Source: TMED109 sp002684605 (GTDB taxonomy: Bacteria > Pseudomonadota > Alphaproteobacteria > TMED109). From it: 64,000 bases of DNA. The position numbers were made by a program, and so were the translations under genes. The stretch spans positions 1 to 64,000 of the forward strand of contig CAJWSU010000003.1 of the NCBI GenBank assembly GCA_913046335.1, written 5' to 3'. Each line of letters starts with the position of its first letter. The stretch's first letter is position 1. This document shows positions 34,271 to 43,860 of the stretch, one piece after another. The notes below the pieces were generated by a model that saw only the letters and a program-made list of their open reading frames with translations, made no database searches and had not been told where the DNA came from.

Positions 34271-36019
34271 TTATAAAATTAATAAATTTCTTACTATTTC
34301 TCTATATATTTTTGCGGGCTGATTACCTCCTGACAAACCTTTAACTTTTGTATTATCATCCTTTCCTAACCAGACACCAATTATTAAATTATTTACATAG
34401 CCTATAAACCATGCATCTTTAGAGTTTTGAGTAGTGCCTGTTTTTCCTCCATATAAGATATTATTATTTAATAAAGATGCTTTTGCACTAGAAGATGTTC
34501 CGGTATCCATAGAATTTTTTAGTAAAATTTTTATTTCTTTTAGAACTCTTTTACTAATTGCAGAATCTCTTTTAGAACTTTTCCTTTTATAAATTAAATT
34601 TCCTTTTCTATCACTGATACTTTCTACTCCATGAATAAATGGTGCAACGCCTCCTGAAGCAACCGCAGCATATGCATTAGTCATTTCTATCAGTGAAACA
34701 CTTTGTGTGCCAAGAGATAATGATCTTTCAGGTTCCAAAGTAGATGAGACACCTAATTTTTTTGCCCATTTTATAACATTATTTCTTCCAGAAATTTCTT
34801 GTAGTCTAACAGCGGCAACATTAGAAGAAATTGAAAATGCTTCTTTAATGCTAATAACTCCCTTATATTTTTTATTGTAGTTTTTTGGAACCCAACCATC
34901 CAATTCTAATGGTAGATCTTCAATCTTATCTTCAGAATCCATTCCTAATTCTAAAGCCGACAAATAAGTAAATATTTTAAAAACAGAGCCAGGTTGTCTT
35001 AATGATTGAGTAGCTCTATTAAATTGGCTTGTATGAAAAGACCTGCCACCTAACATTCCTTTAACTGCACCACTCGTATCTAAAACAATAACAGCTGCTT
35101 CTATGTCTTTTCTCTCTTTTAATATCAACAAGACTGCTTTTTCAACTTCTGTCTGCACTTTATGATCTAATGTAGTTTTTATAATAATATCAGATACATC
35201 ATTATAATTTTTTGACGTTCTTCTTAAGATCCAATCTGAAAAATACCTGCTTTCATCTGTAAAAATTTTATTTATTATTAATTTTTCTAAATTAGAATTT
35301 GCTAAAATAAATTCATTTTTATTTATTAAACCTATATCTAACATCCTATTTAATACAATAGAGGCTCTTTTTTTCGTTTTATCAGGAGAAGAAAGCATAT
35401 TTAATCTTGAAGGAGATTTAAGAGCAGCTGCCAATATTGCGGCTTCATATATAGATAATTCTTTAGGTATTTTTGAAAAATAGCTATCAGTTGCAGCACT
35501 AATTCCATAATTTCCAGAACCAAAATAAGCTCTATTCAAATATAATGAAATTATTTCCTCTTTATCTAGAATTGCTTCTAATTTTAAAGTAATAAATAAT
35601 TCTCTGATTTTTCTTAAGATACTTTTTTCTGAATTTAAAAATATAAGTTTTGATAATTGCTGTGTAATAGTAGAACCACCTTGTTTGTAACTAGCAGTTA
35701 ATAAATTTACATATACAGCTCTTAAAATTCCTTTTATATCTATGCCAGGATGAGAATAAAACCTGTTATCTTCAATAGCAATCACAGCATTTATTAAATG
35801 AGGAGAAATAGAATTGAATTCAATATAGTTAGAATATAATTCTCCATATACTGCTAAGCGAGCATCATTATTAGCATGAATTACTACAGAAGGCCTTCTT
35901 GAGTTTTGTGATAAATCATTAAGATTGGGCAAGGTTACCCAACAATATAGAAAGGTTGCTGATAATATAAATATAAAAACAATAGATAGGCTTAATATTA
36001 GCCTTTTAAGAAAAATAAT
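34271..36019 (-). CDS. Class A penicillin-binding protein (non-canonical start)
   Basis: Bifunctional peptidoglycan glycosyltransferase and transpeptidase. The transglycosylase motif EDNRFYSHPG and GGSTITQQL, and the transpeptidase motifs SVFK, SSN and KTG (GGKTGTTQ) are all intact. The first usual start codon in frame is TTG at 35932, but the codons before it encode a membrane anchor (LSLSIVFIFILSATFLYCW), and the frame stays open to the gyrB stop codon. No ATG, GTG, TTG or CTG occurs in that stretch. I place the start at ATT 36019, which has AGG eight bases upstream, giving about 582 residues. A sequence error or another non-AUG start remains possible. Confidence 0.75.
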   Translation of the reverse strand: MIFLKRLILSLSIVFIFILSATFLYCWVTLPNLNDLSQNSRRPSVVIHANNDARLAVYGELYSNYIEFNSISPHLINAVIAIEDNRFYSHPGIDIKGILRAVYVNLLTASYKQGGSTITQQLSKLIFLNSEKSILRKIRELFITLKLEAILDKEEIISLYLNRAYFGSGNYGISAATDSYFSKIPKELSIYEAAILAAALKSPSRLNMLSSPDKTKKRASIVLNRMLDIGLINKNEFILANSNLEKLIINKIFTDESRYFSDWILRRTSKNYNDVSDIIIKTTLDHKVQTEVEKAVLLILKERKDIEAAVIVLDTSGAVKGMLGGRSFHTSQFNRATQSLRQPGSVFKIFTYLSALELGMDSEDKIEDLPLELDGWVPKNYNKKYKGVISIKEAFSISSNVAAVRLQEISGRNNVIKWAKKLGVSSTLEPERSLSLGTQSVSLIEMTNAYAAVASGGVAPFIHGVESISDRKGNLIYKRKSSKRDSAISKRVLKEIKILLKNSMDTGTSSSAKASLLNNNILYGGKTGTTQNSKDAWFIGYVNNLIIGVWLGKDDNTKVKGLSGGNQPAKIYREIVRNLLIL

Positions 36020-36028
36020 CTTTATAGC

Positions 36029-38446
36029 CTATATATCAATATTCTCTGCTTCTAGTGCGCGTTCCTGAATAAAATTTCTTCTAGGTTCAACCTCTTCGCC
36101 CATTAATGTTGAAAATACATTATCTGCTTCTGCTGCATCATCTATATTTACTTTTAATAAAATTCTTGCATCAGGATCTAATGTTGTTTCCCATAGCTGT
36201 TCTGGGTTCATCTCACCTAATCCTTTATAACGCGCTATTGCAAGACCTTTTCTTCCCTGCTCGATAGAAGTTTCATATAAATCGGAAGGACCAGATATTT
36301 TATAAGAGTCATCACCTTTTACTAAGGTTGCGCCATTAAAATAAGTTTCTTGAAGTTCTGCAGCATCCTTTCCTAATTTACGTGCGTCTGCAGATCCCAA
36401 TATTACCTTATCAATTATATACTCTGAAATTACTCCTCTTCTGTCATGGCTAAAAAAGTATTTTTTTTCTTCAATATTATACTCTCCTTTCCAGCCATCT
36501 TCTCCAGGTATTGCAAACTTATTAAGCGCATTTGTAACAAAATCTGCTACGATCGATGCTTTTTCTATATCATCTAGTAAATTTACATCTAGCGCTCCAC
36601 TAATAGCCATACGTTCAATTAGCTCAATATTAATGTTTTTAGATAGAGCTTTTATAGAAGAATTTTGCCTTTTAGCCGACAATATCAAAGACTTTAAATC
36701 ATTAGAAGTTCTATGCTCATCGTTATTAGTGATTAAATATGTGTCTGTAACTAACTGGTCAACTAGATAATTATCTAAAGTATCTTCATCTTTTAAATAA
36801 ACCTCACTAGCACCTTTTTTAACTTTAAACAGAGGTGGTTGTGCTATATATAAGTGACCATTTGAGATAAGTGTCTCCATATGTCTATAAAAAAATGTTA
36901 AAATTAATGTTCTTATATGAGATCCATCTACATCTGCATCAGTCATGATAATAATTTTATGATATCTTAACTTTTCTATATTAAAATCGTCATGTATGCC
37001 TGTTCCTAACGCTGAAATCATTATTCCAATTTCGTTAGAGCCTAAAACTCTAGCTCTTCCTGCTCGTTCAACATTTAATATTTTACCTCTTAAAGGCAAA
37101 ACTGCCTGAGTTTCTCTGGATCTACCCTGTTTTGCTGAACCACCAGCTGAATCTCCTTCGACTAAAAATAGTTCTGATTTAGCCGGATCACGCTCTTGGC
37201 AATCTGATAATTTTCCAGGTAAACTTGCAAATTCTAGCACACCTTTTCTTCGAGACAACTCTCTAGCTTTTTTTGCTGCCTCTCTAGCAGCTGAAGCATC
37301 AATAACTTTTTGAACAATTATTTTAGCCTCAGATGGATTCTCTTCTAACCAAGCTGTTAGTTTTTCACTAACTAAACCTTCTACAACTGGCCTAACTTCT
37401 GAAGAAACTAATTTTTCTTTAGTTTGTGACGAAAATTTAGGATCTGGTACTTTTACAGATAAGACTGCCGTTATTCCTTCTCTCATATCTTCCCCTGACA
37501 AATTAATTTTGTCTTTTTTTCCAATTGGATTAGATTGAATATATTTTGATAAAACTCTAGTGAGAGCACCCCTAAAGCCAGCTAAATGTGCACCACCATC
37601 CCTCTGCGGAATATTGTTTGTAAAGCATAATACATTTTCATAATAACTATCATTATAAGAAAGGCCTAATTCAACTTCAATATCATTTTTTTGTCCTTTT
37701 ATATATACTATACTCTCATGTATAGATGATTTAGATCTATCTAAATACTCTACAAAAGATTTTACACCTCCTTCATAATAAAGCTTGACCTCTTTAGTTT
37801 CAGCGCTTCTACTATCAATAATATTAATCTTTAAATTAGAGTTTAAAAAAGCTAGTTCTCTAAATCGCTTCTCTAAAATAGAAAAATCGAATTCTATAGA
37901 AGAAAAAACGTCTATAGATGGATAAAACCTTACAAGAGTTCCCGACTTGTTATCAGAGTCGCCTAATTCTTTTAAAGGTGCCTCAGCATCTCCTTTAATA
38001 AAAGCCATGGAAAACAATTTATTGTTTCTATAAATAGTTAAATCTAATTTTTCAGATAACGCATTTACAACACTAATTCCAACCCCATGTAAGCCTCCTG
38101 AAACTTTATAACTGTTCTCATCAAATTTACCTCCTGCATGAAGCTTGGTCATAACTACTTCAGCGGCTGATACGCCTTCTTCAGGATGAATACTAGTTGG
38201 AATGCCTCTTCCATTATCTTCTACAGATACTGAACCGTCAGAATGTATTTCTATATCTATTTGATCACAATGCCCAGCAAGTGCTTCATCTATCGAATTA
38301 TCTACAACTTCAAAAACCATGTGGTGCAGACCAGTTCCATCATCCGTATCTCCTATATACATTCCTGGTCTTTTACGGACAGCATCTAACCCCCTTAAAA
38401 CCTTAATCGAATCTTCATCATATAAAGCATTATTTTCAGTACCCAT
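36029..38446 (-). CDS. gyrB: DNA gyrase subunit B
   Basis: ATPase subunit of DNA gyrase, 805 residues. GHKL-domain motifs (VVDNSIDEALAGH, DNGRGIPTSIHPE, GGLHGVGISVVNALS) and the TOPRIM motifs LFLVEGDSAGGSAKQGR and IIMTDADVDGSHIRTL are clear. The length with the C-terminal insertion fits gram-negative GyrB. I choose the ATG at 38446, preceded by GGGAAA; one at 38458 lies directly behind AAAGG with too little spacing. It overlaps the end of recF by about 11 bp. The PBP frame follows directly after its TAG stop. Confidence 0.96.
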   Translation of the reverse strand: MGTENNALYDEDSIKVLRGLDAVRKRPGMYIGDTDDGTGLHHMVFEVVDNSIDEALAGHCDQIDIEIHSDGSVSVEDNGRGIPTSIHPEEGVSAAEVVMTKLHAGGKFDENSYKVSGGLHGVGISVVNALSEKLDLTIYRNNKLFSMAFIKGDAEAPLKELGDSDNKSGTLVRFYPSIDVFSSIEFDFSILEKRFRELAFLNSNLKINIIDSRSAETKEVKLYYEGGVKSFVEYLDRSKSSIHESIVYIKGQKNDIEVELGLSYNDSYYENVLCFTNNIPQRDGGAHLAGFRGALTRVLSKYIQSNPIGKKDKINLSGEDMREGITAVLSVKVPDPKFSSQTKEKLVSSEVRPVVEGLVSEKLTAWLEENPSEAKIIVQKVIDASAAREAAKKARELSRRKGVLEFASLPGKLSDCQERDPAKSELFLVEGDSAGGSAKQGRSRETQAVLPLRGKILNVERAGRARVLGSNEIGIMISALGTGIHDDFNIEKLRYHKIIIMTDADVDGSHIRTLILTFFYRHMETLISNGHLYIAQPPLFKVKKGASEVYLKDEDTLDNYLVDQLVTDTYLITNNDEHRTSNDLKSLILSAKRQNSSIKALSKNINIELIERMAISGALDVNLLDDIEKASIVADFVTNALNKFAIPGEDGWKGEYNIEEKKYFFSHDRRGVISEYIIDKVILGSADARKLGKDAAELQETYFNGATLVKGDDSYKISGPSDLYETSIEQGRKGLAIARYKGLGEMNPEQLWETTLDPDARILLKVNIDDAAEADNVFSTLMGEEVEPRRNFIQERALEAENIDI

Positions 38447-39614
38447 AGAGTTTCCCATCCTTTGTGTTATCTAAATTTATTATATATGAATTTTCATTAA
38501 ATGTCATAAAATCACTTTCTTCTGTACTAGTCATAAATGCTTGGACATTGAGGCTTTTAATCTCCTTAGAAAGGCTTTCTTTTTTACTATTATCTAGGTG
38601 TGCAAAAACCTCATCTAGGAGCAATATAGGTGATCGTTTACAATAATTTTTATAAGATTTTGCGACTGCTAATATAATTGAAATTAATAAAGATTTTTGC
38701 TCTCCTGTTGAGCATAGGCTTGCCATTATATCCTTTTCCTTATAACTTACTTCCAGTTCACTTCTATGGGGCCCTATACTTGTGAACCCTCTAAAAGAAT
38801 CTTTACTTCTTGTATCAAATAAAATTTTTAAAAAATATTCTTTGAATGAGTCTGAATCATCTATGCTGTTATAATTGCTTTCTACTTCTCCTTTAAGGGC
38901 CATCTCAGCTTTAGGAAAATTATTATTATTGATTTCATTATTTAATAATTTAATAATTTTAAATCTATTAATAATAATTTGACTTCCATGTTCTACAATC
39001 TGTTTCTCTATAGTCTCAAACCAGTTTTTATCTATTACATTATCTTTAAATAAACTATTTCTCTCTCTAATTAATTTTTCATATAATCTAATATTTTTTG
39101 CATGAGCACTAAAAAATATCCATGTAATTTTATCTATAAATCTTCTTCTATTTGAGGACCCTTCTATAAAGATTTTATCCATTAAAGGAGTTATAGAAAT
39201 TATACCTAAATATTTTGTAAGAGCTAAAGGAGACATAAATTTGCCATCTATTTTAACTTTTCTAGATTTGTTAAAATTTAGATCTAGTGAGCTTCCAATT
39301 CCATATTTTTCTATATCTTTTATGAGGTTCACATGAATAGCAAAATTGCCACAGTTTTTATATGCTATCTCCTCTAAACGAACTGATCTTATACCTCGGC
39401 CAGGCTGCATTAAAGAAATAGCTTCTAAAATATTTGTTTTTCCAGACCCATTTTTCCCTATAAAAGCAACCGGGCAATTTGGAAAATCTGCCTGATAAGA
39501 TTGATAGTTCCTGAAGTTTGATAACTTTAATGATGTAATATAATTCTTAGCACAATTATATTGCTCATTTTTTATTTCTTCTTTTTTTAAATTAACGCCT
39601 TGAACCTCAGACAA
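38436..39614 (-). CDS. recF: DNA replication and repair protein RecF
   Basis: SMC-like ATPase that loads RecA at gaps, 392 residues. Walker A is GKNGSGKTNIL, near residue 54. The signature CSTGEQKSLLISI and Walker B PILLLDEVFAHLD are near the end. The start is TTG at 39614 with GAGGG inside the dnaN stop region; six bases separate it from the dnaN stop, so it is probably coupled to dnaN. The order dnaA-dnaN-recF-gyrB is the classical replication block. Confidence 0.95.
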   Translation of the reverse strand: MSEVQGVNLKKEEIKNEQYNCAKNYITSLKLSNFRNYQSYQADFPNCPVAFIGKNGSGKTNILEAISLMQPGRGIRSVRLEEIAYKNCGNFAIHVNLIKDIEKYGIGSSLDLNFNKSRKVKIDGKFMSPLALTKYLGIISITPLMDKIFIEGSSNRRRFIDKITWIFFSAHAKNIRLYEKLIRERNSLFKDNVIDKNWFETIEKQIVEHGSQIIINRFKIIKLLNNEINNNNFPKAEMALKGEVESNYNSIDDSDSFKEYFLKILFDTRSKDSFRGFTSIGPHRSELEVSYKEKDIMASLCSTGEQKSLLISIILAVAKSYKNYCKRSPILLLDEVFAHLDNSKKESLSKEIKSLNVQAFMTSTEESDFMTFNENSYIINLDNTKDGKLYGY

Positions 39615-39620
39615 TTATTT

Positions 39621-40748
39621 TTATACCCTCATCGGCATTAAAACAAACAATACTTCTTCATCATCTTTGTCATAGACAAGAGTAGGAGAGACCGAGTCAG
39701 ATAATTCTATTAAAATTTCATTCCCTTTAATTTGACGAGCAACATCTAGAACATATTTAGAATTAAAACCTATTTCTACTTCTTCTCCATCATAAGCTAC
39801 ATCAACATGTTCACTTGCACTTCCTTTATCAGGGTTAGTCGCAGAAATTACTAACCCACTTTTGTTGATATTGATTTTAATTGCTCTAGTTTTATCAGTT
39901 GAAACAGTAGAAACTCTGTCTACAGCTTCTGACAACAATTGGTTAGAAATAGTAATTAATTTATCATTCTTTTCTGGTATAACTCTAGAATAATCAGGGA
40001 ATGTCCCATCTAACAACTTAGATGTTAAAATGACATTATTAAAAGATAATTTTATCTTAGTTTCACTTAAAGATAAATTTATATTTCCAGTATGGTCTTC
40101 TAAAATTTTTCTTATCTCTAGAATTGTTTTACGAGGGATAATTACTCCAGGTATGGATTCAGCACCTTGTGGAATATTCATATCTACTCTTGATAACCTG
40201 TGCCCATCTGTTGCAACTGTCCTCAGCTTATTAGTATTATCTCCTTTTATTGCATGCAGATAAATACCATTTAAATAATATCTTGTTTCCTCTAATGACA
40301 TAGCAAAAGATGTTTTATCTAATAGTCTAATTAAATCTGATGCCTCAACATTAAAGGAATGTTTAAAATCTTCTTGAGAAATAGAAGGAAAATCTTCTGC
40401 AGGCAAACAATTTAAGGCAAAAGAAGAACTAGAAGCTTTAATGCCTAATCTATCATTTTTTTCTGATAATAATTCCACCTTTATATTTCCTGGTAACTTT
40501 CTCACTATATCATATAACATTTGTGCTGAAGTAGTAACTGTTCCTAATTGCGCAACCTCTGATTTATCTAATTCTATCTTTTCAATTACTGCTATATCCA
40601 TATCTGTGGCAGTCAAATATACTCCATCTTCTTTAGCTTCAATTAACACATTTGATAAAATTGGAATTGTGTTTCGTCTTTCAACAACTGAATGGACATG
40701 CTGCAAAGCTGTAAGTAATGCAGACCTATCAATAGAAAACTTCATCAT
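39621..40748 (-). CDS. dnaN: DNA polymerase III beta clamp
   Basis: Sliding clamp, 375 residues in three repeated domains. It begins MMKFSIDRSALLTALQHV and ends LVYDKDDEEVLFVLMPMRV, the standard DnaN termini; the PMRV-like end forms part of the binding cleft for clamp partners. AAAGGGA lies before two consecutive ATGs (40748 and 40745), so the start may differ by one codon. The 154-bp spacer toward dnaA is extremely AT-rich and holds no DnaA box I can find. Confidence 0.96.
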   Translation of the reverse strand: MMKFSIDRSALLTALQHVHSVVERRNTIPILSNVLIEAKEDGVYLTATDMDIAVIEKIELDKSEVAQLGTVTTSAQMLYDIVRKLPGNIKVELLSEKNDRLGIKASSSSFALNCLPAEDFPSISQEDFKHSFNVEASDLIRLLDKTSFAMSLEETRYYLNGIYLHAIKGDNTNKLRTVATDGHRLSRVDMNIPQGAESIPGVIIPRKTILEIRKILEDHTGNINLSLSETKIKLSFNNVILTSKLLDGTFPDYSRVIPEKNDKLITISNQLLSEAVDRVSTVSTDKTRAIKININKSGLVISATNPDKGSASEHVDVAYDGEEVEIGFNSKYVLDVARQIKGNEILIELSDSVSPTLVYDKDDEEVLFVLMPMRV

Positions 40749-40902
40749 TAGTCCCTTTCTCTATATGTAAGATCATACCATTTTAGTAATTATATAAAGC
40801 AATATAGCTTATATATTATATATAAAATTACAAATATTTATAGCTATATTCTATATGAAATATTATTATATTTCTAGTAATAATAGTTACTAAATATTTA
40901 TT

Positions 40903-42240
40903 TTATGACTCAAGGTTTCTTTTTAAGAGCTCTAAATCATCAGCCATTATATTATCTTCTACTTTAAGAGCTTCTATCCTACTTACTGCATGCATTACAG
41001 TGGTATGATCCCTGCCACCAAAAGTTCTTCCTATTTCTGGAAGAGACCTAGAAGTAAGTTGCTTGGAGAGATACATGGCTATTTGCCTTGGCCTAGCAAC
41101 TGCCCTTGCTCTTCTAGGAGAAGACATATCGCTTAATCTAATATTGAAATGTTCTGCTACTTTTTTTTGTATTTCTTCTATAGTAACCCTTCTATTATTA
41201 GCTCTAAGCAAGTCATGTAAAACATCGTGAGCACTATCAATTGAAACTGGCCTCCCAACCAATTGAGAATGAGCAACCAATCTTTTAAGTGCACCTTCTA
41301 GTTCACGAACATTTGATGTAATTTTATGTGCTAAAAATTCAATTATATTTTTAGGGACAATACAATTCTTTATATCGTCTACCTTAGATTGTAATATTCC
41401 TAACCTTAACTCATAAGTTGTTTGATGAATTTCTCCAACTATACCCCACCCTAAGCGGGAACGGAGCCTTTCTTCAATACCTTCTAAATCTGCAGGAGAA
41501 CGATCTGAACTTACTATAATTTGCTTATTTTGATCTACAAGTGCATTAAATGTATGAAAAAACTCTTCTTGAGTAGAGTTTTTTCCTGCAATAAATTGAA
41601 CATCATCGACCATTAAAACATCAGCAGACCTAAACTGTTCTTTAAATACCATCGTTTCCTGCTGTCTTAAGGCTCTTACAAATTGATACATGAATTTTTC
41701 AGCTGATAAATAAACAACTTTTCTACTAGGATTCATTTCTCTAATTTTCCAAGCTATAGCATGCATTAAATGCGTTTTACCTAAACCAACACCCCCATAT
41801 ATTACTACAGGGTTAAATGCTATATCTTCTGATTCTGCAATTCTTTGTGCTGCTGCCGCTACAAAGTTATTAGATGGCCCAATGACAAATTTATCAAAGG
41901 TATATCTTGGGTCTAAAGGAGATGATAATTTTAATATAGAAGAAGTTGCATCCTCTGATTTTTTTGTAACCCTTCCAGAGAGTCTTTCATCTACAATTAA
42001 ATTGACACTAGATACATCTTTGCTTAAGCCTTGCCATAAAGACCTTATTCTATTTCCATATCTTGGTTCGATCCAATCTTTATGAAATTTACTATGAACA
42101 GCAACTACTATATTTCCGCTAGCGTAGCTCGAGAGAGATATTAACCCCAGCCAATTTTCATAAACTGTTTCACCAGCCTCTTGTCTAAGTTGATTCCTAA
42201 CTTGCTCCCACAATTCTATAGCTATGTCTTCTGAGAGCAT
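40903..42240 (-). CDS. dnaA: Chromosomal replication initiator DnaA
   Basis: Initiator ATPase of 445 residues. An N-terminal domain I is followed by the AAA+ core with Walker A GGVGLGKTHL, Walker B LMVDDVQFI and sensor II region LRSRLGWG. The domain IV signature GRDHTTVMHAVSRIE is near the C-terminus. AAGGTG lies before the ATG. It is transcribed in the same direction as dnaN, recF and gyrB. This does not by itself mark the origin, because many alphaproteobacteria have oriC elsewhere. Confidence 0.97.
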   Translation of the reverse strand: MLSEDIAIELWEQVRNQLRQEAGETVYENWLGLISLSSYASGNIVVAVHSKFHKDWIEPRYGNRIRSLWQGLSKDVSSVNLIVDERLSGRVTKKSEDATSSILKLSSPLDPRYTFDKFVIGPSNNFVAAAAQRIAESEDIAFNPVVIYGGVGLGKTHLMHAIAWKIREMNPSRKVVYLSAEKFMYQFVRALRQQETMVFKEQFRSADVLMVDDVQFIAGKNSTQEEFFHTFNALVDQNKQIIVSSDRSPADLEGIEERLRSRLGWGIVGEIHQTTYELRLGILQSKVDDIKNCIVPKNIIEFLAHKITSNVRELEGALKRLVAHSQLVGRPVSIDSAHDVLHDLLRANNRRVTIEEIQKKVAEHFNIRLSDMSSPRRARAVARPRQIAMYLSKQLTSRSLPEIGRTFGGRDHTTVMHAVSRIEALKVEDNIMADDLELLKRNLES

Positions 42241-42330
42241 AAATCACCTTATGTTATATTTGTATAAACCAAAATAGGTAGAACAAACTATAACAATTAT
42301 TTATAGCAATGCAATCAGCAATACAAAAAA

Positions 42331-42594
42331 TTATTTTAAAGCTTTAATTCTCTTATTATATCGAGAAATTTTTCTAGACATAGTGCTTTTGTGGATAACA
42401 CCTTTATTAACCCCAGCCATTAATTCAGGCTGAACAATTTTAAGAGCAGTCATAGCTATCTCATGATTTCCTTCAGTAATAGCTTCCTCTACTTTTCTTT
42501 CATAAGTGCGTATTTTACTTACTCTATTTTTGTTAATGATAGTTTTGCGATTCGTAGATCTAATTCTTTTTTTTGCAGAAGCTATATTAGCCAT
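42331..42594 (-). CDS. rpsT: 30S ribosomal protein S20
   Basis: An 87-residue basic helical protein beginning MANIASAKKRIRSTNRKT and containing GVIHKSTMSRKISRYNKRI, the standard S20 pattern. AAGGA lies well placed before the ATG. It sits just upstream of dnaA on the same strand, a common alphaproteobacterial arrangement, with the enoyl-CoA hydratase gene beyond it. Confidence 0.97.
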   Translation of the reverse strand: MANIASAKKRIRSTNRKTIINKNRVSKIRTYERKVEEAITEGNHEIAMTALKIVQPELMAGVNKGVIHKSTMSRKISRYNKRIKALK

Positions 42595-42682
42595 ATAATA
42601 TTCCTTAAAATCCTATTAAATTATTTTTTAGATACTTTTCATAACCGATCTTTACAAATAGGTCAACTAATGTACTTGATTA

Positions 42683-43468
42683 TTAAGTGTTTTTAAAAAC
42701 TGCTTTCCTTTTTTCAATAAACGCTTTCATTCCTTCTTTTCTATCATTTAAGGAAAAAGAGGACCTGAATAATCTTCTCTCATAAACAATGCCCTGAGAT
42801 AATGTATTTTCATAAGAAGAATTAATAGCGTCTTTTGCCATTTTTAAAGCAGGAAGTGATTTTTTTGATATTTCGATAGCTATTTCTATAACTTTATCTA
42901 AAAAACCTTCTGATGGTATAACTCTACTTACTAGTCCTAATTTTTCTGCTTCTTCTACGTCTATCATCCTGCCTGTTAATATCATATCCATTGCCTTAGC
43001 TTTACCAATAGCTTTTGGCAGACGCTGAGTTCCCCCAGCTGCCGGAAAAACGCCTAAATTTATTTCAGGTTGCCCAAATTTTGAGTTTTCATTAGCTATT
43101 AGCATATCGCACATCATTGCTAGTTCACAGCCTCCACCCAAAGCATAACCTTCAACTGCTGCAATTGTGGGTTTAGAGCAATAACTAATTTGTTCCCAAG
43201 GCTTAATAAAATCATTATTTATTAAATCAATAAAAGTTTTATTTTCCATTTCTTTTATATCAGCACCAGCCGCAAATGCTTTTTTAGAACCAGTAATTAC
43301 AATAACAGATATATTCTCATTATTTTCTATAGAATCTAGAGCATCATTTAAATCAGCTATCAAGTCTTTATTTAATGCATTTAAAGATTCAGGACGATTT
43401 AAAGTAATTAAAGCTACTTTCGAAATTGTTTTTGTTATTATATTTTTATAATTATTCTTTAAAGTCAT
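42683..43468 (-). CDS. Enoyl-CoA hydratase/isomerase family protein
   Basis: A 261-residue crotonase with the oxyanion motifs AFAAGADIKEME and EGYALGGGCELAMMCD, the catalytic glutamates in FGQPEINLGVFPAAGGTQRL, and the standard monofunctional length. It can hydrate trans-2-enoyl-CoAs in beta-oxidation, partly redundant with the FadJ-like enzyme. A crotonase gene between mutM and rpsT is typical of Rhodospirillales-like genomes. AAGGAAAA precedes the ATG. Confidence 0.93.
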   Translation of the reverse strand: MTLKNNYKNIITKTISKVALITLNRPESLNALNKDLIADLNDALDSIENNENISVIVITGSKKAFAAGADIKEMENKTFIDLINNDFIKPWEQISYCSKPTIAAVEGYALGGGCELAMMCDMLIANENSKFGQPEINLGVFPAAGGTQRLPKAIGKAKAMDMILTGRMIDVEEAEKLGLVSRVIPSEGFLDKVIEIAIEISKKSLPALKMAKDAINSSYENTLSQGIVYERRLFRSSFSLNDRKEGMKAFIEKRKAVFKNT

Positions 43469-43479
43469 GTAATTTTTCC

Positions 43480-43860
43480 TTAATTAATATTTAAGCTAAG
43501 AAAACTATTGTAAGTAATAAGTATTTTATTATTAATTTTTTTAATGTTGATTTTTAATATTTCTTCTTCTCTTACAAAGACTAAATCTTTATTGTTAGAT
43601 TCACTACTTAAAACCCATCCGAATTGGATTAAAACAGATTTATAAAAAGTTTCTATTTCAAAGTCTTTTTGTGAAGATATAGCATCAACACTTACTATTT
43701 GTCCTATATCAGAATCAAAAAGAAAACATGAATCTTTATTTTCTATAATACTTTTATTAATAGGAATATCATTTATACATTCTAGAAAATCTATAGCGAA
43801 AGCATTTTTACTTAATGAAAGTAAAAGTATACTATATATTATTTTTGACAAGTTGGACAA
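43480..43860 (-). CDS. Small exported protein of unknown function
   Basis: I do not recognise a named family. From the TTG at 43860 the protein has 126 residues, with a hydrophobic signal peptide ending in SKNAFA before IDF. The mature part contains FYKSVLIQFGWVL and ends with a Lys/Ile-rich beta-like tail. Such FYxxxLxxxGW segments occur in small periplasmic proteins next to mutM in some alphaproteobacteria. The start overlaps the last 22 bp of mutM, with AAGG about 11 bases upstream. It precedes the enoyl-CoA hydratase gene on the same strand. Confidence 0.6.
   Translation of the reverse strand: MSNLSKIIYSILLLSLSKNAFAIDFLECINDIPINKSIIENKDSCFLFDSDIGQIVSVDAISSQKDFEIETFYKSVLIQFGWVLSSESNNKDLVFVREEEILKINIKKINNKILITYNSFLSLNIN

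Noticed and set aside
42390..42398. A perfect DnaA box (TGTGGATAA) near dnaA
   Set aside because: It lies inside rpsT in codons for the conserved GVIHKS segment, and no second box is near, so it is explained by protein coding.
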